Of a DNA stretch of 64,000 nucleotides, positions 51,916-60,119 are shown piece after piece. The stretch spans positions 1-64,000 of the forward strand of contig NZ_JMLK01000017.1 in NCBI RefSeq assembly GCF_000686725.1. Direction: 5' to 3'. Under the pieces are notes generated by a model. The model was not told where the DNA came from. It was given only the letters and a program-made list of their open reading frames with translations, and made no database searches. Origin of the DNA: Clostridium akagii DSM 12554 (GTDB lineage: Bacteria > Bacillota > Clostridia > Clostridiales > Clostridiaceae). Each line of letters opens with the position of its first letter. Position 1 is the first letter of the stretch. Position numbers and translations under genes: made by a program.

Positions 51916-52833
51916 ATGAAAGTTGATGTGGTATTTCAGGGAGGAGGCGTAAAGGGAATAGCTTTTGTAGGTGCAATTGAGGCTCTGGAAAAAAATGGTT
52001 ATACATTTAACAAACTTGCAGGTACGTCAGCAGGAGCTATTACAGCAGCTTTACTCTCAGCAGGCTATACAGGGAAGGAACTGAAAGAAATAATGCTTAA
52101 TATGGATTATACAAGGATTGTAGGTACAGGTGCATATGGAGGTATACCTTTAATGGGTAACGCTATAGAACTTATAAGAAAAAAAGGTTTCTATGATGGC
52201 CGTCCAATTGAACAATGGATTCACAAACTCTTAAAGAAAAAAGGAATAGTGAAATTTAAAGACTTAGAAACATATGGAGGTAGAACTCTTAAAATAATTG
52301 CTGCAGATGTAACTCGTAGAAATATACTAATAATTCCTGATGATTTAAAAAACTATGGTATTGAACCATCTGAATTTGAAATAGCAAAGGCTGTTAGAAT
52401 GAGCACAAGTATTCCATTTTTTTTTAAACCTGTTAAGCTTAAGTATAATAATAATGTAAGTTATATTGTAGATGGTGGCATTATAAGTAATTTTCCAATT
52501 TGGCTTTTTGATGTAAGGGATACTCCACGGTGGCCTACTTTTGGATTTAAATTGAAAAATAATACAAATAAACATGTTACTCCTGCTAGGAAAGATCTAT
52601 TTTCATATTTTATTGATGTGGTAGAGACTAGCTTAGATAGAAATGAGGAAGAATATTTGCCGGATAGAAATGCAGTTAGGACTATTGAAATAAGCACAGG
52701 GGGTGTTAGAACCACAGAGTTTAATATATCACGGAAGAAATGCGATAAACTTTATAAATCAGGATTTGATATAACAAATGAATTCTTAAATAGTTGGAGC
52801 TTTTATAATTATATTGCAAAATACAGGAGGTAA
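51916..52833 (+). CDS. Patatin-like phospholipase
   Basis: A 305-residue serine hydrolase. GGGVKGIAFVG is the oxyanion loop, GTSAGA the nucleophile elbow (Ser near 43), and DGGIISNFP carries the catalytic Asp. The layout corresponds to bacterial cytosolic patatins that cleave acyl chains of lipids. There is no signal peptide. TTAGGAGGCAAC precedes the ATG, 14 nt after the permease gene, so it may share that transcript. Confidence 0.94.
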   Translation: MKVDVVFQGGGVKGIAFVGAIEALEKNGYTFNKLAGTSAGAITAALLSAGYTGKELKEIMLNMDYTRIVGTGAYGGIPLMGNAIELIRKKGFYDGRPIEQWIHKLLKKKGIVKFKDLETYGGRTLKIIAADVTRRNILIIPDDLKNYGIEPSEFEIAKAVRMSTSIPFFFKPVKLKYNNNVSYIVDGGIISNFPIWLFDVRDTPRWPTFGFKLKNNTNKHVTPARKDLFSYFIDVVETSLDRNEEEYLPDRNAVRTIEISTGGVRTTEFNISRKKCDKLYKSGFDITNEFLNSWSFYNYIAKYRR

Positions 52834-52880
52834 GTGAAAATATAGAAACTAAGGCGAAATATTATAATATATAATAGTTA

Positions 52881-52909
52881 TTGACATAGAAAATCAACAA
52901 ATGTAAAAT
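52881..52909 (+). promoter_or_regulatory. SigA-type promoter of the mucin-like protein gene
   Basis: TTGACA (52881-52886) and TAAAAT (52904-52909) have a 17-nt spacer, and TG precedes the -10. The transcript would begin about 25 nt before the start codon. Confidence 0.75.
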
Positions 52910-52942
52910 ATAAATATAGTTTTTGTAAAGTGGGTAATAATT

Positions 52943-53755
52943 ATGAAGAAAAAAATCAAAATGTTTTTAGTGCTTTTAGCATTATTTTTTTACACTTATA
53001 TATCAGGTTATAATTTCTACAATCATGGATCTTTAAATTATTTAAATAACAAAAAGATAAATGTTTCTGTGGCAAAATATGTTCAGCTATTGGATTCAAA
53101 TTACAATTCCACAATACATAGTGGTACAGGGAATAGTACTGGAAGTGATAATTCAACACAACCTGATGGTGGACAAGCAACTGAACCGACACCAACGCCG
53201 ACACCAACACCAACACCAACACCAACGCCGACGCCAACACCAACACCGACACCGACACCGACACCGACGCCAACAAAGACACCAACACCAACAACGGTTA
53301 AAACGAATACTACTAAAAGCTCAACAAGTAGTACGAATACAACCAAAACAACAAAGGCAACAAATACAACAAATACAACTACCAAGAGTAATAGTACAGG
53401 GCAAAATGCATCTACTAATGCAACTAATAATGTTAGTAAAGGAGTAACAACTTCAGATGGAACGAATATGGTAAGTACTGAACAGGGGAATTTAACAAAT
53501 TCAAATGGAACTTCAGTACAATCAAATAATACAATGAATGCTGTGAATGCTAATACAGCAGACGACAAATCAGTTAAAATTTTGGCATCAGATAATACAA
53601 ATAGTACAGTATTAAAAAGAAAAATAATTGGATTTGGTTTGATTTTCGTAGTAGTGGTTGTTGCTTTAATATATTTAATTAAAACAATAAAATCACCAAA
53701 AAATAATTTTAACAATTTGGAAAAGGTTAGGAAAAAGTTTAAACATAAACATTAA
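52943..53755 (+). CDS. Membrane-anchored Thr/Pro-rich (mucin-like) surface protein
   Basis: A 270-residue protein. It has an N-terminal hydrophobic signal (7-25), then about 40 ordinary residues. A run of about 16 Thr-Pro dipeptides follows (near 82-115), then a Thr/Asn/Ser-rich stretch of about 100 residues. A C-terminal membrane helix (near 228-246) and a basic cytosolic tail end the chain. The Thr-Pro run is encoded by near-perfect CCAACA/CCGACA hexamers (about 53188-53300), which can expand or contract. The likely role is a wall-spanning stalk or glycosylated spacer. There is no binding domain, so it may be a ligand for something else. Own promoter and terminator. Confidence 0.75.
   Translation: MKKKIKMFLVLLALFFYTYISGYNFYNHGSLNYLNNKKINVSVAKYVQLLDSNYNSTIHSGTGNSTGSDNSTQPDGGQATEPTPTPTPTPTPTPTPTPTPTPTPTPTPTPTKTPTPTTVKTNTTKSSTSSTNTTKTTKATNTTNTTTKSNSTGQNASTNATNNVSKGVTTSDGTNMVSTEQGNLTNSNGTSVQSNNTMNAVNANTADDKSVKILASDNTNSTVLKRKIIGFGLIFVVVVVALIYLIKTIKSPKNNFNNLEKVRKKFKHKH
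53188..53300 (+). repeat. Hexanucleotide (CCAACA/CCGACA) coding repeat
   Basis: About 18 consecutive units vary only at the third codon position (A or G) and encode Thr-Pro. One unit is AAGACA near the end. It is an in-frame microsatellite that should vary in length between strains without breaking the frame. Confidence 0.9.
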
Positions 53756-53804
53756 AATTATTGCTAAAAATAGTATATTAGGTTAAAAATTACACAAGAG
53801 TTAT

Positions 53805-53867
53805 AAGGCATAGAAATCCATTTTATCTAGAGAAAAGATAAAATGGGAGTCTATGCCTTCATTTTTA
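53805..53867 (+). terminator. Rho-independent terminator after the mucin-like gene
   Basis: AAGGCATAGA (53805-53814) with TCTATGCCTT (53850-53859), plus an inner stem CCATTTTATCT/AGATAAAATGG, then ATTTTTATT. The long, stable hairpin separates this gene from the efflux operon. Confidence 0.93.
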
Positions 53868-53978
53868 TTGTATTTTAGAAAATTTTAATAATTACTTTAT
53901 TGTTAATTTATAAATATAATGTAAAATGTAATTACAAGACATTAAAGGGTAAGAATTTTAAGGAGGGGTCATGTAGTT

Positions 53979-55211
53979 ATGAAGAAAAAAGTTATTATAG
54001 GTATAATAATTGTAGTAATTGTTGCTAGTGTAATAGGAATAAGCAGAGCAAGTAGAAATAGAGGTAAGTTTACAACAGTTAAAGTTGCAACTGTAACTAA
54101 AGGGGACATAAAAGCTTATTTTTCAACAACAGCAATTATAAAGTCCAAAAATAGCAAGGATTATTATGCACCAGATCAAGCAAAAGTTAAAACTGTAAAT
54201 GTTAAAATAGGGGATAAAGTAAAAAAAGGTGAGGTCTTAGTAACATATCAAGTTACGGATTTATCTGGAACAGTAAAGCAGGCACAAATAAATTTAAGCA
54301 GTGCTAATAGTCAAAAACAGGATTTATTAAATACAGTTACTACAAATAATCAAAAAATTGCGGATACAAATAATCAAATTACTGATGCTACAAATCAGAT
54401 AAATAATTTGACCGCACTTCAAAAATCCAATCCAGTTGCATATCAAGCAGCAGGAGGAGACAAACAACTGCAGACATTAAATTCAACAGTAACTAGCTTA
54501 AATAGCACAAAAAGTCAGATACCAGATGAAACAGAAAAGTTAAAACAAGCTGATAATTCAATAAGTCTAGCTCAGGTCAATTTAGATACGGCTAATGAAA
54601 ATTTAGCAAAAAGTGTGAATAGCAATGTGGCAGATTTCGATGGAGTAGTTACATCATTAAATGCAAAGGTTGGTGGAACTGGATCTGGAAGTTCAGCAAA
54701 TGGTGGAAGTTCCGCGGCTGTAACAATAGACGATGAAACTAGCTTGGAAGCAGAAGTAAACTTAGATAAATATAGTGCTAGCGAAGTGAAGGTTGGTCAA
54801 ACTGTAACTTTGAATTTTGCAAACAAAAATTATACTGGTAAGGTATCATATGTAGCACCATCAGCATCAACATCAACGTCAACAACGACTTCAAGCACCA
54901 CACTTGATGCAGATATAGATATAAATACACCACAAGATGGGTTAATAGAAGGATTTGATTCAGATGTTAATATACTAACTGGAGAGAGTGACAAGGTATT
55001 AAGTGTACCAGCTGAAAGCATAAAAACGGATAAGTCAGGAAATAACTATGTGTTTGTTATATCAAATAATAAAGCTGTTAAAAAAGAAATTCAATTGGGC
55101 TTGCAATCTGATATTGATGCAGAGGTTAAAAGTGGACTTAACGTAGGGGATAAAGTCATACTAAATCCCAGTGCCACAATAAGTAATGGAACTTCAGTAA
55201 AAGCTAATTAA
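53979..55211 (+). CDS. MacA/HlyD-type efflux adaptor protein
   Basis: A 410-residue membrane-anchored adaptor (signal anchor 4-22). A biotinyl-lipoyl half (GDKVKKGEVLVTYQV) is followed by a coiled-coil hairpin (about 95-210, Gln/Asn/Thr-rich). A barrel region with VKVGQTVTLNFANKNYTGKV comes next, and a final domain with SGLNVGDKVILNP. A low-complexity Gly/Ser link lies near 230-245. It precedes the MacB-type ATPase and permease genes, so the three form a tripartite-like exporter adapted to a Gram-positive envelope. GGAGGGGTC precedes the start. Confidence 0.88.
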   Translation: MKKKVIIGIIIVVIVASVIGISRASRNRGKFTTVKVATVTKGDIKAYFSTTAIIKSKNSKDYYAPDQAKVKTVNVKIGDKVKKGEVLVTYQVTDLSGTVKQAQINLSSANSQKQDLLNTVTTNNQKIADTNNQITDATNQINNLTALQKSNPVAYQAAGGDKQLQTLNSTVTSLNSTKSQIPDETEKLKQADNSISLAQVNLDTANENLAKSVNSNVADFDGVVTSLNAKVGGTGSGSSANGGSSAAVTIDDETSLEAEVNLDKYSASEVKVGQTVTLNFANKNYTGKVSYVAPSASTSTSTTTSSTTLDADIDINTPQDGLIEGFDSDVNILTGESDKVLSVPAESIKTDKSGNNYVFVISNNKAVKKEIQLGLQSDIDAEVKSGLNVGDKVILNPSATISNGTSVKAN

Positions 55212-55226
55212 GGTGGTGTATAAAAC

Positions 55227-55919
55227 ATGATTGAGGTTACTAACATAACTAAAAGATATTTAACTGGAGATATAGATTTTACAGCACTTAAATCTGTAAA
55301 TCTAAGTATAGAAAAAGGAGAGTTTACTTCCATAATGGGTCCTTCTGGATCAGGAAAGTCTACTTTTATGAATATATTAGGTTGTCTTGATAAAATGGAT
55401 GCGGGAAAATATATGCTTAATGGTCAAGATGTTTCAAACCTTACTGGTAATGAGCTAGCTTTTGTTAGAAACAAAGAAATAGGTTTTGTATTTCAGGCAT
55501 TTAATCTATTGCCAAGGTTATCAGTACTGGAAAATGTGGAACTGCCAATGGTATACTCAGGTGTTCCTGCAAAGGAAAGACGTGAAAGAGCGCTAGAAGC
55601 ATTAGAAAGGGTATCATTAGGCGATAGGGTTAAACATAGACCAAATGAAATCTCAGGTGGACAAAAACAGAGAGTTGCCATTGCTAGGGCAATAGTAAAC
55701 AGACCCAATGTAATTATGGCTGATGAACCAACTGGAAACCTTGATTCTAAATCAACCTTTGACATAATGAAAATTTTTCAAGATCTAAATGACGAAGGAT
55801 CAACAGTGGTTATGGTAACTCACGAGCCAGATGTTGCTGTTTATACTAGGAGGATTGTAAGATTTAAGGATGGCGAAATAGTTGCAGACGAAGCAGTAAA
55901 AGATAGAATTAGGTTATAG
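55227..55919 (+). CDS. MacB/LolD-type ABC transporter ATP-binding protein
   Basis: A 230-residue ATPase. Walker A GPSGSGKST, Q-loop FVFQAFNLLPRLS, signature ISGGQKQRVAIARA, Walker B VIMADEPTGNLD and H-loop VTHEPDVA. It is of the MacB/LolD type, which works mechanically from the cytosolic side to drive export of peptides or drugs. It follows the adaptor gene by 15 nt. Confidence 0.95.
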   Translation: MIEVTNITKRYLTGDIDFTALKSVNLSIEKGEFTSIMGPSGSGKSTFMNILGCLDKMDAGKYMLNGQDVSNLTGNELAFVRNKEIGFVFQAFNLLPRLSVLENVELPMVYSGVPAKERRERALEALERVSLGDRVKHRPNEISGGQKQRVAIARAIVNRPNVIMADEPTGNLDSKSTFDIMKIFQDLNDEGSTVVMVTHEPDVAVYTRRIVRFKDGEIVADEAVKDRIRL

Positions 55920-55963
55920 AATTTATAACCATTTTATGAGAATGTTTTGTAAAGGAGAGTAAT

Positions 55964-57169
55964 ATGAATTTTTTAGAGAGTTTTAGAATAGCAATAGGAA
56001 GTATATTGGCAAATAAAATGCGATCCTTTCTAACTATGCTAGGAATAATTATAGGAATAAGTGCGGTAATAGCAATTGTATCTCTAGGTCAAGGTGCTCA
56101 AAATTATATTACAGATGCATTTAGTAAAATAGGTGCAACTACAGTAACTATAGGTTTAGATTCATCTAAAGCACAACAAAGTGATTACTTTACTTTAAAA
56201 GATGCAGCACAGATTAAACAAGAAGTAAGTACGATAAAATATGTAAGTCCAACGGTAGCTGAAAAAGGAACCGTAGTATCAAACATTACATCAAAAAATG
56301 CAAATATTATGGGGGTAACTACTGATTATGCAGATATAGAGAATTACGATATATCTTATGGTAGATATTTTAATGAGCTTGAGCAAAACGAGGGAAAAGC
56401 GGTAGCAGTGATTGATGAAACTTCAGCTACAACTTTATTTGGTAGTGCCGATGCAGTTGGTAAAACTATGGATATTGGTCCTACTGGTGCAAGTAAAAAA
56501 GTTACTATTGTTGGAATAAAAAGTTCTGCAGGTAGTTTTGGGGGTGGCGGTCCTAATGCCGCAATATCTGTAGATGTACCAATTTCATTTGTACAAACGA
56601 TGTATTCAACTAATTTTACTATCAGTAATTTAACAATAGCAGCAGACTCAAAAGATGATGTTGAAGATTCAGGAAATAGTGCTGTAAGCATATTGGAAAG
56701 TAGACATAACAACAGGGGAAAAAGTATTTATATAGCTTCTAACCTTTTTAAACAAATGGATCAAATAAATAGTATATTAGGAATATTTACAGACTTTGTT
56801 GGAGCCGTTGCAGGAATTTCCCTACTGGTTGGTGGTATTGGTGTTATGAATATAATGCTTGTATCAGTTACTGAGAGAACCAGGGAAATTGGTATTAGAA
56901 AAGCAATTGGAGCTACAACACAAAATATTATGCTACAATTTTTGACTGAATCCGTTATAATTTCTCTCATAGGTGGAGTGATTGGAATGGCAATAGGAAT
57001 TGGTGGTGCAGAGATTGTTGGAAATGCTGTAAATGTAACACCGGTAATTTCACCAGCAGTAGTTATTGCAGCAATACTATTTTCATCAGCAGTAGGAATA
57101 TTCTTTGGATTATATCCTGCTAAAAAAGCTGCTGCATTAGATCCAATCGAAGCTTTACGATACGAGTAA
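55964..57169 (+). CDS. MacB-type ABC transporter permease (FtsX fold)
   Basis: A 401-residue permease. The first membrane helix (LTMLGIIIGISAVIAIVSLG) is followed by a large extracytoplasmic MacB_PCD domain (about 45-240) and three C-terminal helices with the FtsX signature VTERTREIGIRKAIGAT. It ends LYPAKKAAALDPIEALRYE, the family tail. The adaptor, ATPase and permease, followed by a sensor kinase and regulator, resemble an antimicrobial-peptide or toxic-compound export module. Confidence 0.94.
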   Translation: MNFLESFRIAIGSILANKMRSFLTMLGIIIGISAVIAIVSLGQGAQNYITDAFSKIGATTVTIGLDSSKAQQSDYFTLKDAAQIKQEVSTIKYVSPTVAEKGTVVSNITSKNANIMGVTTDYADIENYDISYGRYFNELEQNEGKAVAVIDETSATTLFGSADAVGKTMDIGPTGASKKVTIVGIKSSAGSFGGGGPNAAISVDVPISFVQTMYSTNFTISNLTIAADSKDDVEDSGNSAVSILESRHNNRGKSIYIASNLFKQMDQINSILGIFTDFVGAVAGISLLVGGIGVMNIMLVSVTERTREIGIRKAIGATTQNIMLQFLTESVIISLIGGVIGMAIGIGGAEIVGNAVNVTPVISPAVVIAAILFSSAVGIFFGLYPAKKAAALDPIEALRYE

Positions 57170-57232
57170 GACATATGAAAGATAATAGGCTAGCATATGG
57201 TCTCACTATTTAAAAAAGGTGTACAAATAAGT

Positions 57233-57272
57233 CAAAAGGTCGGCTAAATAAACATTGCTGACCTTTTGTTTT
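57233..57272 (+). terminator. Terminator between the efflux operon and the two-component genes
   Basis: CAAAAGGTCGGC (57233-57244) pairs with GCTGACCTTTTG (57257-57268), a 12-bp stem with one wobble, followed by TTTTC. It may be leaky, so that the kinase and regulator receive some read-through. Confidence 0.85.
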
Positions 57273-57289
57273 CAAAATTTGGAGGATAT

Positions 57290-58771
57290 ATGTTTATTAA
57301 AAAGAAACTCACATTATCATATATTGCTATGCTATTAATACCAATAATATTGTTTTTATTCATTACATTATTTGTAGCTAATATATTTAAAGATACTTTA
57401 AAATCTTCATACAATATAGGTTATGGAGGACCTTTAGAAGATATTATTCAAAAGGATTCAATAGCAATAAATAATATAAAAAGTTTTATGATTTCAAATA
57501 AAAATAGTGGGAAAAATAATGATTTCTTTAAAAAACAAGAAAGTTATTTAAAGGAACAAACTGGTATTGTAATAAGAAAAAACAACAATTTTCTTTATAT
57601 GTCACCATTCTTAAAAAACAGTGTTACTAGTAGCATATTACCCAAATTTGGTGAGTACGATGATATAAGTAGAAGGCATTCTCAATTTGAAAGTAAATCT
57701 TTACTGCTAAAACAATATGATTTTTCTATGGATGATGGAAGTAAGGTATCTATATTTTTAGTTTTAAATACTGTTTCAGCAGAAAATATTGTATATAAAT
57801 TTTTTGCTATAGAAATTTTAATTCTAATAGCAATATTGATTATTACAAATGGTATTTTGACGTTCTTAGTATCTAGAAGTATAGTAAAACCTTTGGAAAA
57901 GCTTAAGGACGGAGCAGTACTTATAAAAAATGGCAACATGGATTTTCAGCTAGATATAAGTTCTAAAGACGAGATCGGAGAACTTAGTATGGCATTTGAA
58001 GAAATGCGGCAACGACTAAAGGAATCCTTGGAAATCCAGTTTCAATATGAAAATAATAGAAAAGAACTAATTTCCAATATATCGCATGATTTAAAAACTC
58101 CTATAACTGCTATAAAAGGTTATGTTGAAGGAATTAAAGACGGTGTAGCTGATACACCAGAAAAAATGGGGAAATACATTAATACAGTATATAAAAAGGC
58201 TATAGATATGGATAAACTGATAGATGAATTGTTTCTATTTTCAAAACTCGATTTAAAAAATGCTTCATTTAACTTTGAAAAAGTTGATCTTTTAGATTAT
58301 TTAAATGATTGCTTAGAGGAACTGAAATTTGATTTAGAAAAAAAAGATATTAATATAATGCTTAAGGATCAAATAAATACAAAAGTTTATGTGGTAGCGG
58401 ATAGGGAGAAATTGAAGCGAGTGATAATGAATATAGTGGAAAATTCCGTTAAATATATAGGAGAAAGACCAGGAGAAATATATGTAAAAATTGAAAAAGG
58501 TAAAGAATATTTGAGTTTAAGCTTTAAGGACAACGGAATCGGAATTTCAAAACAGGCTTTACCATATATATTTGATAGATTTTACAGGGCAGACCTTTCA
58601 AGAAATTCAAATACTGGTGGTAGCGGGCTTGGACTTGCAATTTCCAAAAGAATTGTTGAAGAACATGGTGGGAAAATATGGGCTGAAAGCAGTGAAGATG
58701 CTGGAACAAATATAATATTTACCTTAAAAAATTGGAGTGATGATTATATTGAAAAGGATACTGATAATTGA
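57290..58771 (+). CDS. Sensor histidine kinase
   Basis: A protein of about 493 residues. It has a membrane segment (about 8-30), an extracytoplasmic sensor of about 145 residues, and a second segment (near 177-200). HAMP follows (near 202-250, with EIGELSMAFEEM). The H-box is NISHDLKTPITAIKGY (His near 267), and the ATPase domain has NIVENSVKYIGE, DNGIGIS and GSGLGLAIS. ATG 57290 follows GGAGG. It overlaps the response-regulator gene and probably controls the adjacent efflux pump in response to an envelope threat. Confidence 0.94.
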   Translation: MFIKKKLTLSYIAMLLIPIILFLFITLFVANIFKDTLKSSYNIGYGGPLEDIIQKDSIAINNIKSFMISNKNSGKNNDFFKKQESYLKEQTGIVIRKNNNFLYMSPFLKNSVTSSILPKFGEYDDISRRHSQFESKSLLLKQYDFSMDDGSKVSIFLVLNTVSAENIVYKFFAIEILILIAILIITNGILTFLVSRSIVKPLEKLKDGAVLIKNGNMDFQLDISSKDEIGELSMAFEEMRQRLKESLEIQFQYENNRKELISNISHDLKTPITAIKGYVEGIKDGVADTPEKMGKYINTVYKKAIDMDKLIDELFLFSKLDLKNASFNFEKVDLLDYLNDCLEELKFDLEKKDINIMLKDQINTKVYVVADREKLKRVIMNIVENSVKYIGERPGEIYVKIEKGKEYLSLSFKDNGIGISKQALPYIFDRFYRADLSRNSNTGGSGLGLAISKRIVEEHGGKIWAESSEDAGTNIIFTLKNWSDDYIEKDTDN

Positions 58772-59435
58772 GGATGAGAGAAGTATAGCAGAACTTGAAA
58801 GAGATTATCTTGAAATTAATGGGTACACAGTAGATATAGAATGTAGTGGCAAACTGGGTTTATTGAAGGCAGAAAATACGGATTATGATCTTATAATATT
58901 GGATATCATGTTACCAGAAATAAATGGTTTTGAAATATGTAGAGAAATAAGAAAGCTGAAAGACATACCAATAATTATGATTTCTGCTAAAAAAGAAGAT
59001 GTTGATAAAATACGTGGACTGGGACTTGGTGCTGATGATTATGTAACAAAACCATTTAGTCCTGGGGAATTGGTTGCAAGGGTAAAAGCACATCTATCTA
59101 GGTACGATAGATTGAGCTCCAAAGAAGATAAAAAAGAGGAAATTAAAATAAGAGGGCTAGTAATTGATAAGGTATCAAGGCGTGTATTTGTTAATGATAA
59201 GGAATGTATATTTACCACAAAGGAATTTGATTTGTTAACGTTTTTAGCATCAAACACAAATAGAGTATTTACTAAAGATCAATTATTTAATAGTATTTGG
59301 GCAATGGACTCACAAGGTGATTTAGCAACAGTTACTGTACACATAAGGAAAATAAGAGAAAAAATAGAGGTTGATCCATCAAATCCTCAGTATATTCAGA
59401 CCATATGGGGAGTGGGATATAGGTTTGAAGCGTGA
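58740..59435 (+). CDS. OmpR-family response regulator
   Basis: About 231 residues. The receiver domain has IIEDERS (acid pocket), ILDIMLPEINGF (phospho-Asp) and VTKPFSPGEL (Lys), and the C-terminal winged helix ends with TVTVHIRKIREKIE and IQTIWGVGYRFE. It overlaps the kinase gene. GGAG (58733-58736) lies close to ATG 58740. TTG 58749 is an alternative start giving the common opening LKRILIIEDE. Confidence 0.95.
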   Translation: MIILKRILIIEDERSIAELERDYLEINGYTVDIECSGKLGLLKAENTDYDLIILDIMLPEINGFEICREIRKLKDIPIIMISAKKEDVDKIRGLGLGADDYVTKPFSPGELVARVKAHLSRYDRLSSKEDKKEEIKIRGLVIDKVSRRVFVNDKECIFTTKEFDLLTFLASNTNRVFTKDQLFNSIWAMDSQGDLATVTVHIRKIREKIEVDPSNPQYIQTIWGVGYRFEA

Positions 59436-59457
59436 TAGTTATACTCTAAATGAAAAT

Positions 59458-59663
59458 GGGAGAAACATGGCAGTACATGTTCAGAGGCTACTCGCTACAC
59501 TTAAGAAATACTAAGGTTACCTTATTGTTAAATGCCTAAAACCTTTAAACTCGCTGCGCTCAGACAATAAAGGTTTCTTAACGGCATTTAACAAACGGTA
59601 ACCTAAGTATTTCTAAAGTGAGCTCGAATAGCCTCTTTCACGTGTACTGCCATGCTTCTTCTC
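59458..59663. repeat. About 200-bp imperfect palindromic element
   Basis: The 323-nt gap between the regulator and HesB-like genes is almost filled by two arms. CATGGCAGTACA at 59466-59477 matches the complement at 59643-59654. Inward, AGAGGCTA, AGAAATACT, AGGTTACC and GTTAAATGCC all find complements on the other side. At the centre ACCTTTA/TAAAGGT encloses CTCGCTGCGCTCAGACA. As RNA it forms one very long hairpin. There is no T run and no ORF. It resembles dispersed palindromic or MITE-like repeats of clostridia, from memory. It may also end the convergent transcripts. Confidence 0.8.
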
Positions 59664-59758
59664 ATAATTCATTAGGGTAAATAAACCAAAATCAATAATC
59701 AAATGTTAGATATCAAATATCAGTTAAGTGCGCCTTAAACTGGTGTTTGCAACTGGTT

Positions 59759-60109
59759 TTACTTGTTGTGACTACTGCAACTGCCGCAGCCACTTGAGTT
59801 ATTTGAATTGCTACAACTGGTACAATCTTTGTTTTGTGCATTTGGCTCACATTTTATCATAAAGCCTGAATCTGCAAAATTTAGATCTATAGATTTAATT
59901 TTTTCTTCTAAGGTATTTGCATAAACAAAGGTTAATCCGTCTATAGTTTTTAGTACATCATCTTTTTTTATTTCATCTAAAATAACATCCACTGTAGCAC
60001 GGCTACAGCAGGAACTTATAAAGGAAAAACGAACACAATTGTATTCATTGTGCTCTTTTAAAAGATTATATAAATTTAAATGTGCCTCATTTGATATTTG
60101 TATATTCAT
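59759..60109 (-). CDS. HesB/IscA-like protein with cysteine-rich tail
   Basis: About 116 residues. The core (IQISNEAHLNLYNLLKE, SFISSCCSRATVDVILDE, FADSGFMIKCE) follows the HesB-like clostridial proteins, in which a CC or Sec-Cys pair stands in the first loop. The tail carries five further Cys (CTSCSNSNNSSGCGSCSSH) and may bind metal. ATG at 60109 follows AAGGAG; an upstream in-frame ATG is less likely. It lies just downstream of the nicotinate phosphoribosyltransferase gene and is probably in the same transcript. The role may be iron-sulphur handling or redox control. Confidence 0.7.
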   Translation of the reverse strand: MNIQISNEAHLNLYNLLKEHNEYNCVRFSFISSCCSRATVDVILDEIKKDDVLKTIDGLTFVYANTLEEKIKSIDLNFADSGFMIKCEPNAQNKDCTSCSNSNNSSGCGSCSSHNK

Positions 60110-60119
60110 AATGTTCTCC

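Noticed and set aside
53188-53300. CRISPR-like short repeats
   Set aside because: They are continuous 6-bp coding units without spacers. No CRISPR array or cas gene is seen anywhere in the window.
52956-53715. Long minus-strand and other-frame ORFs rich in Val or Gln/Arg/His
   Set aside because: They are open only because the CCAACA-type repeat has no stop codon in several frames; the plus-strand protein has a signal, an anchor, a promoter and a terminator.
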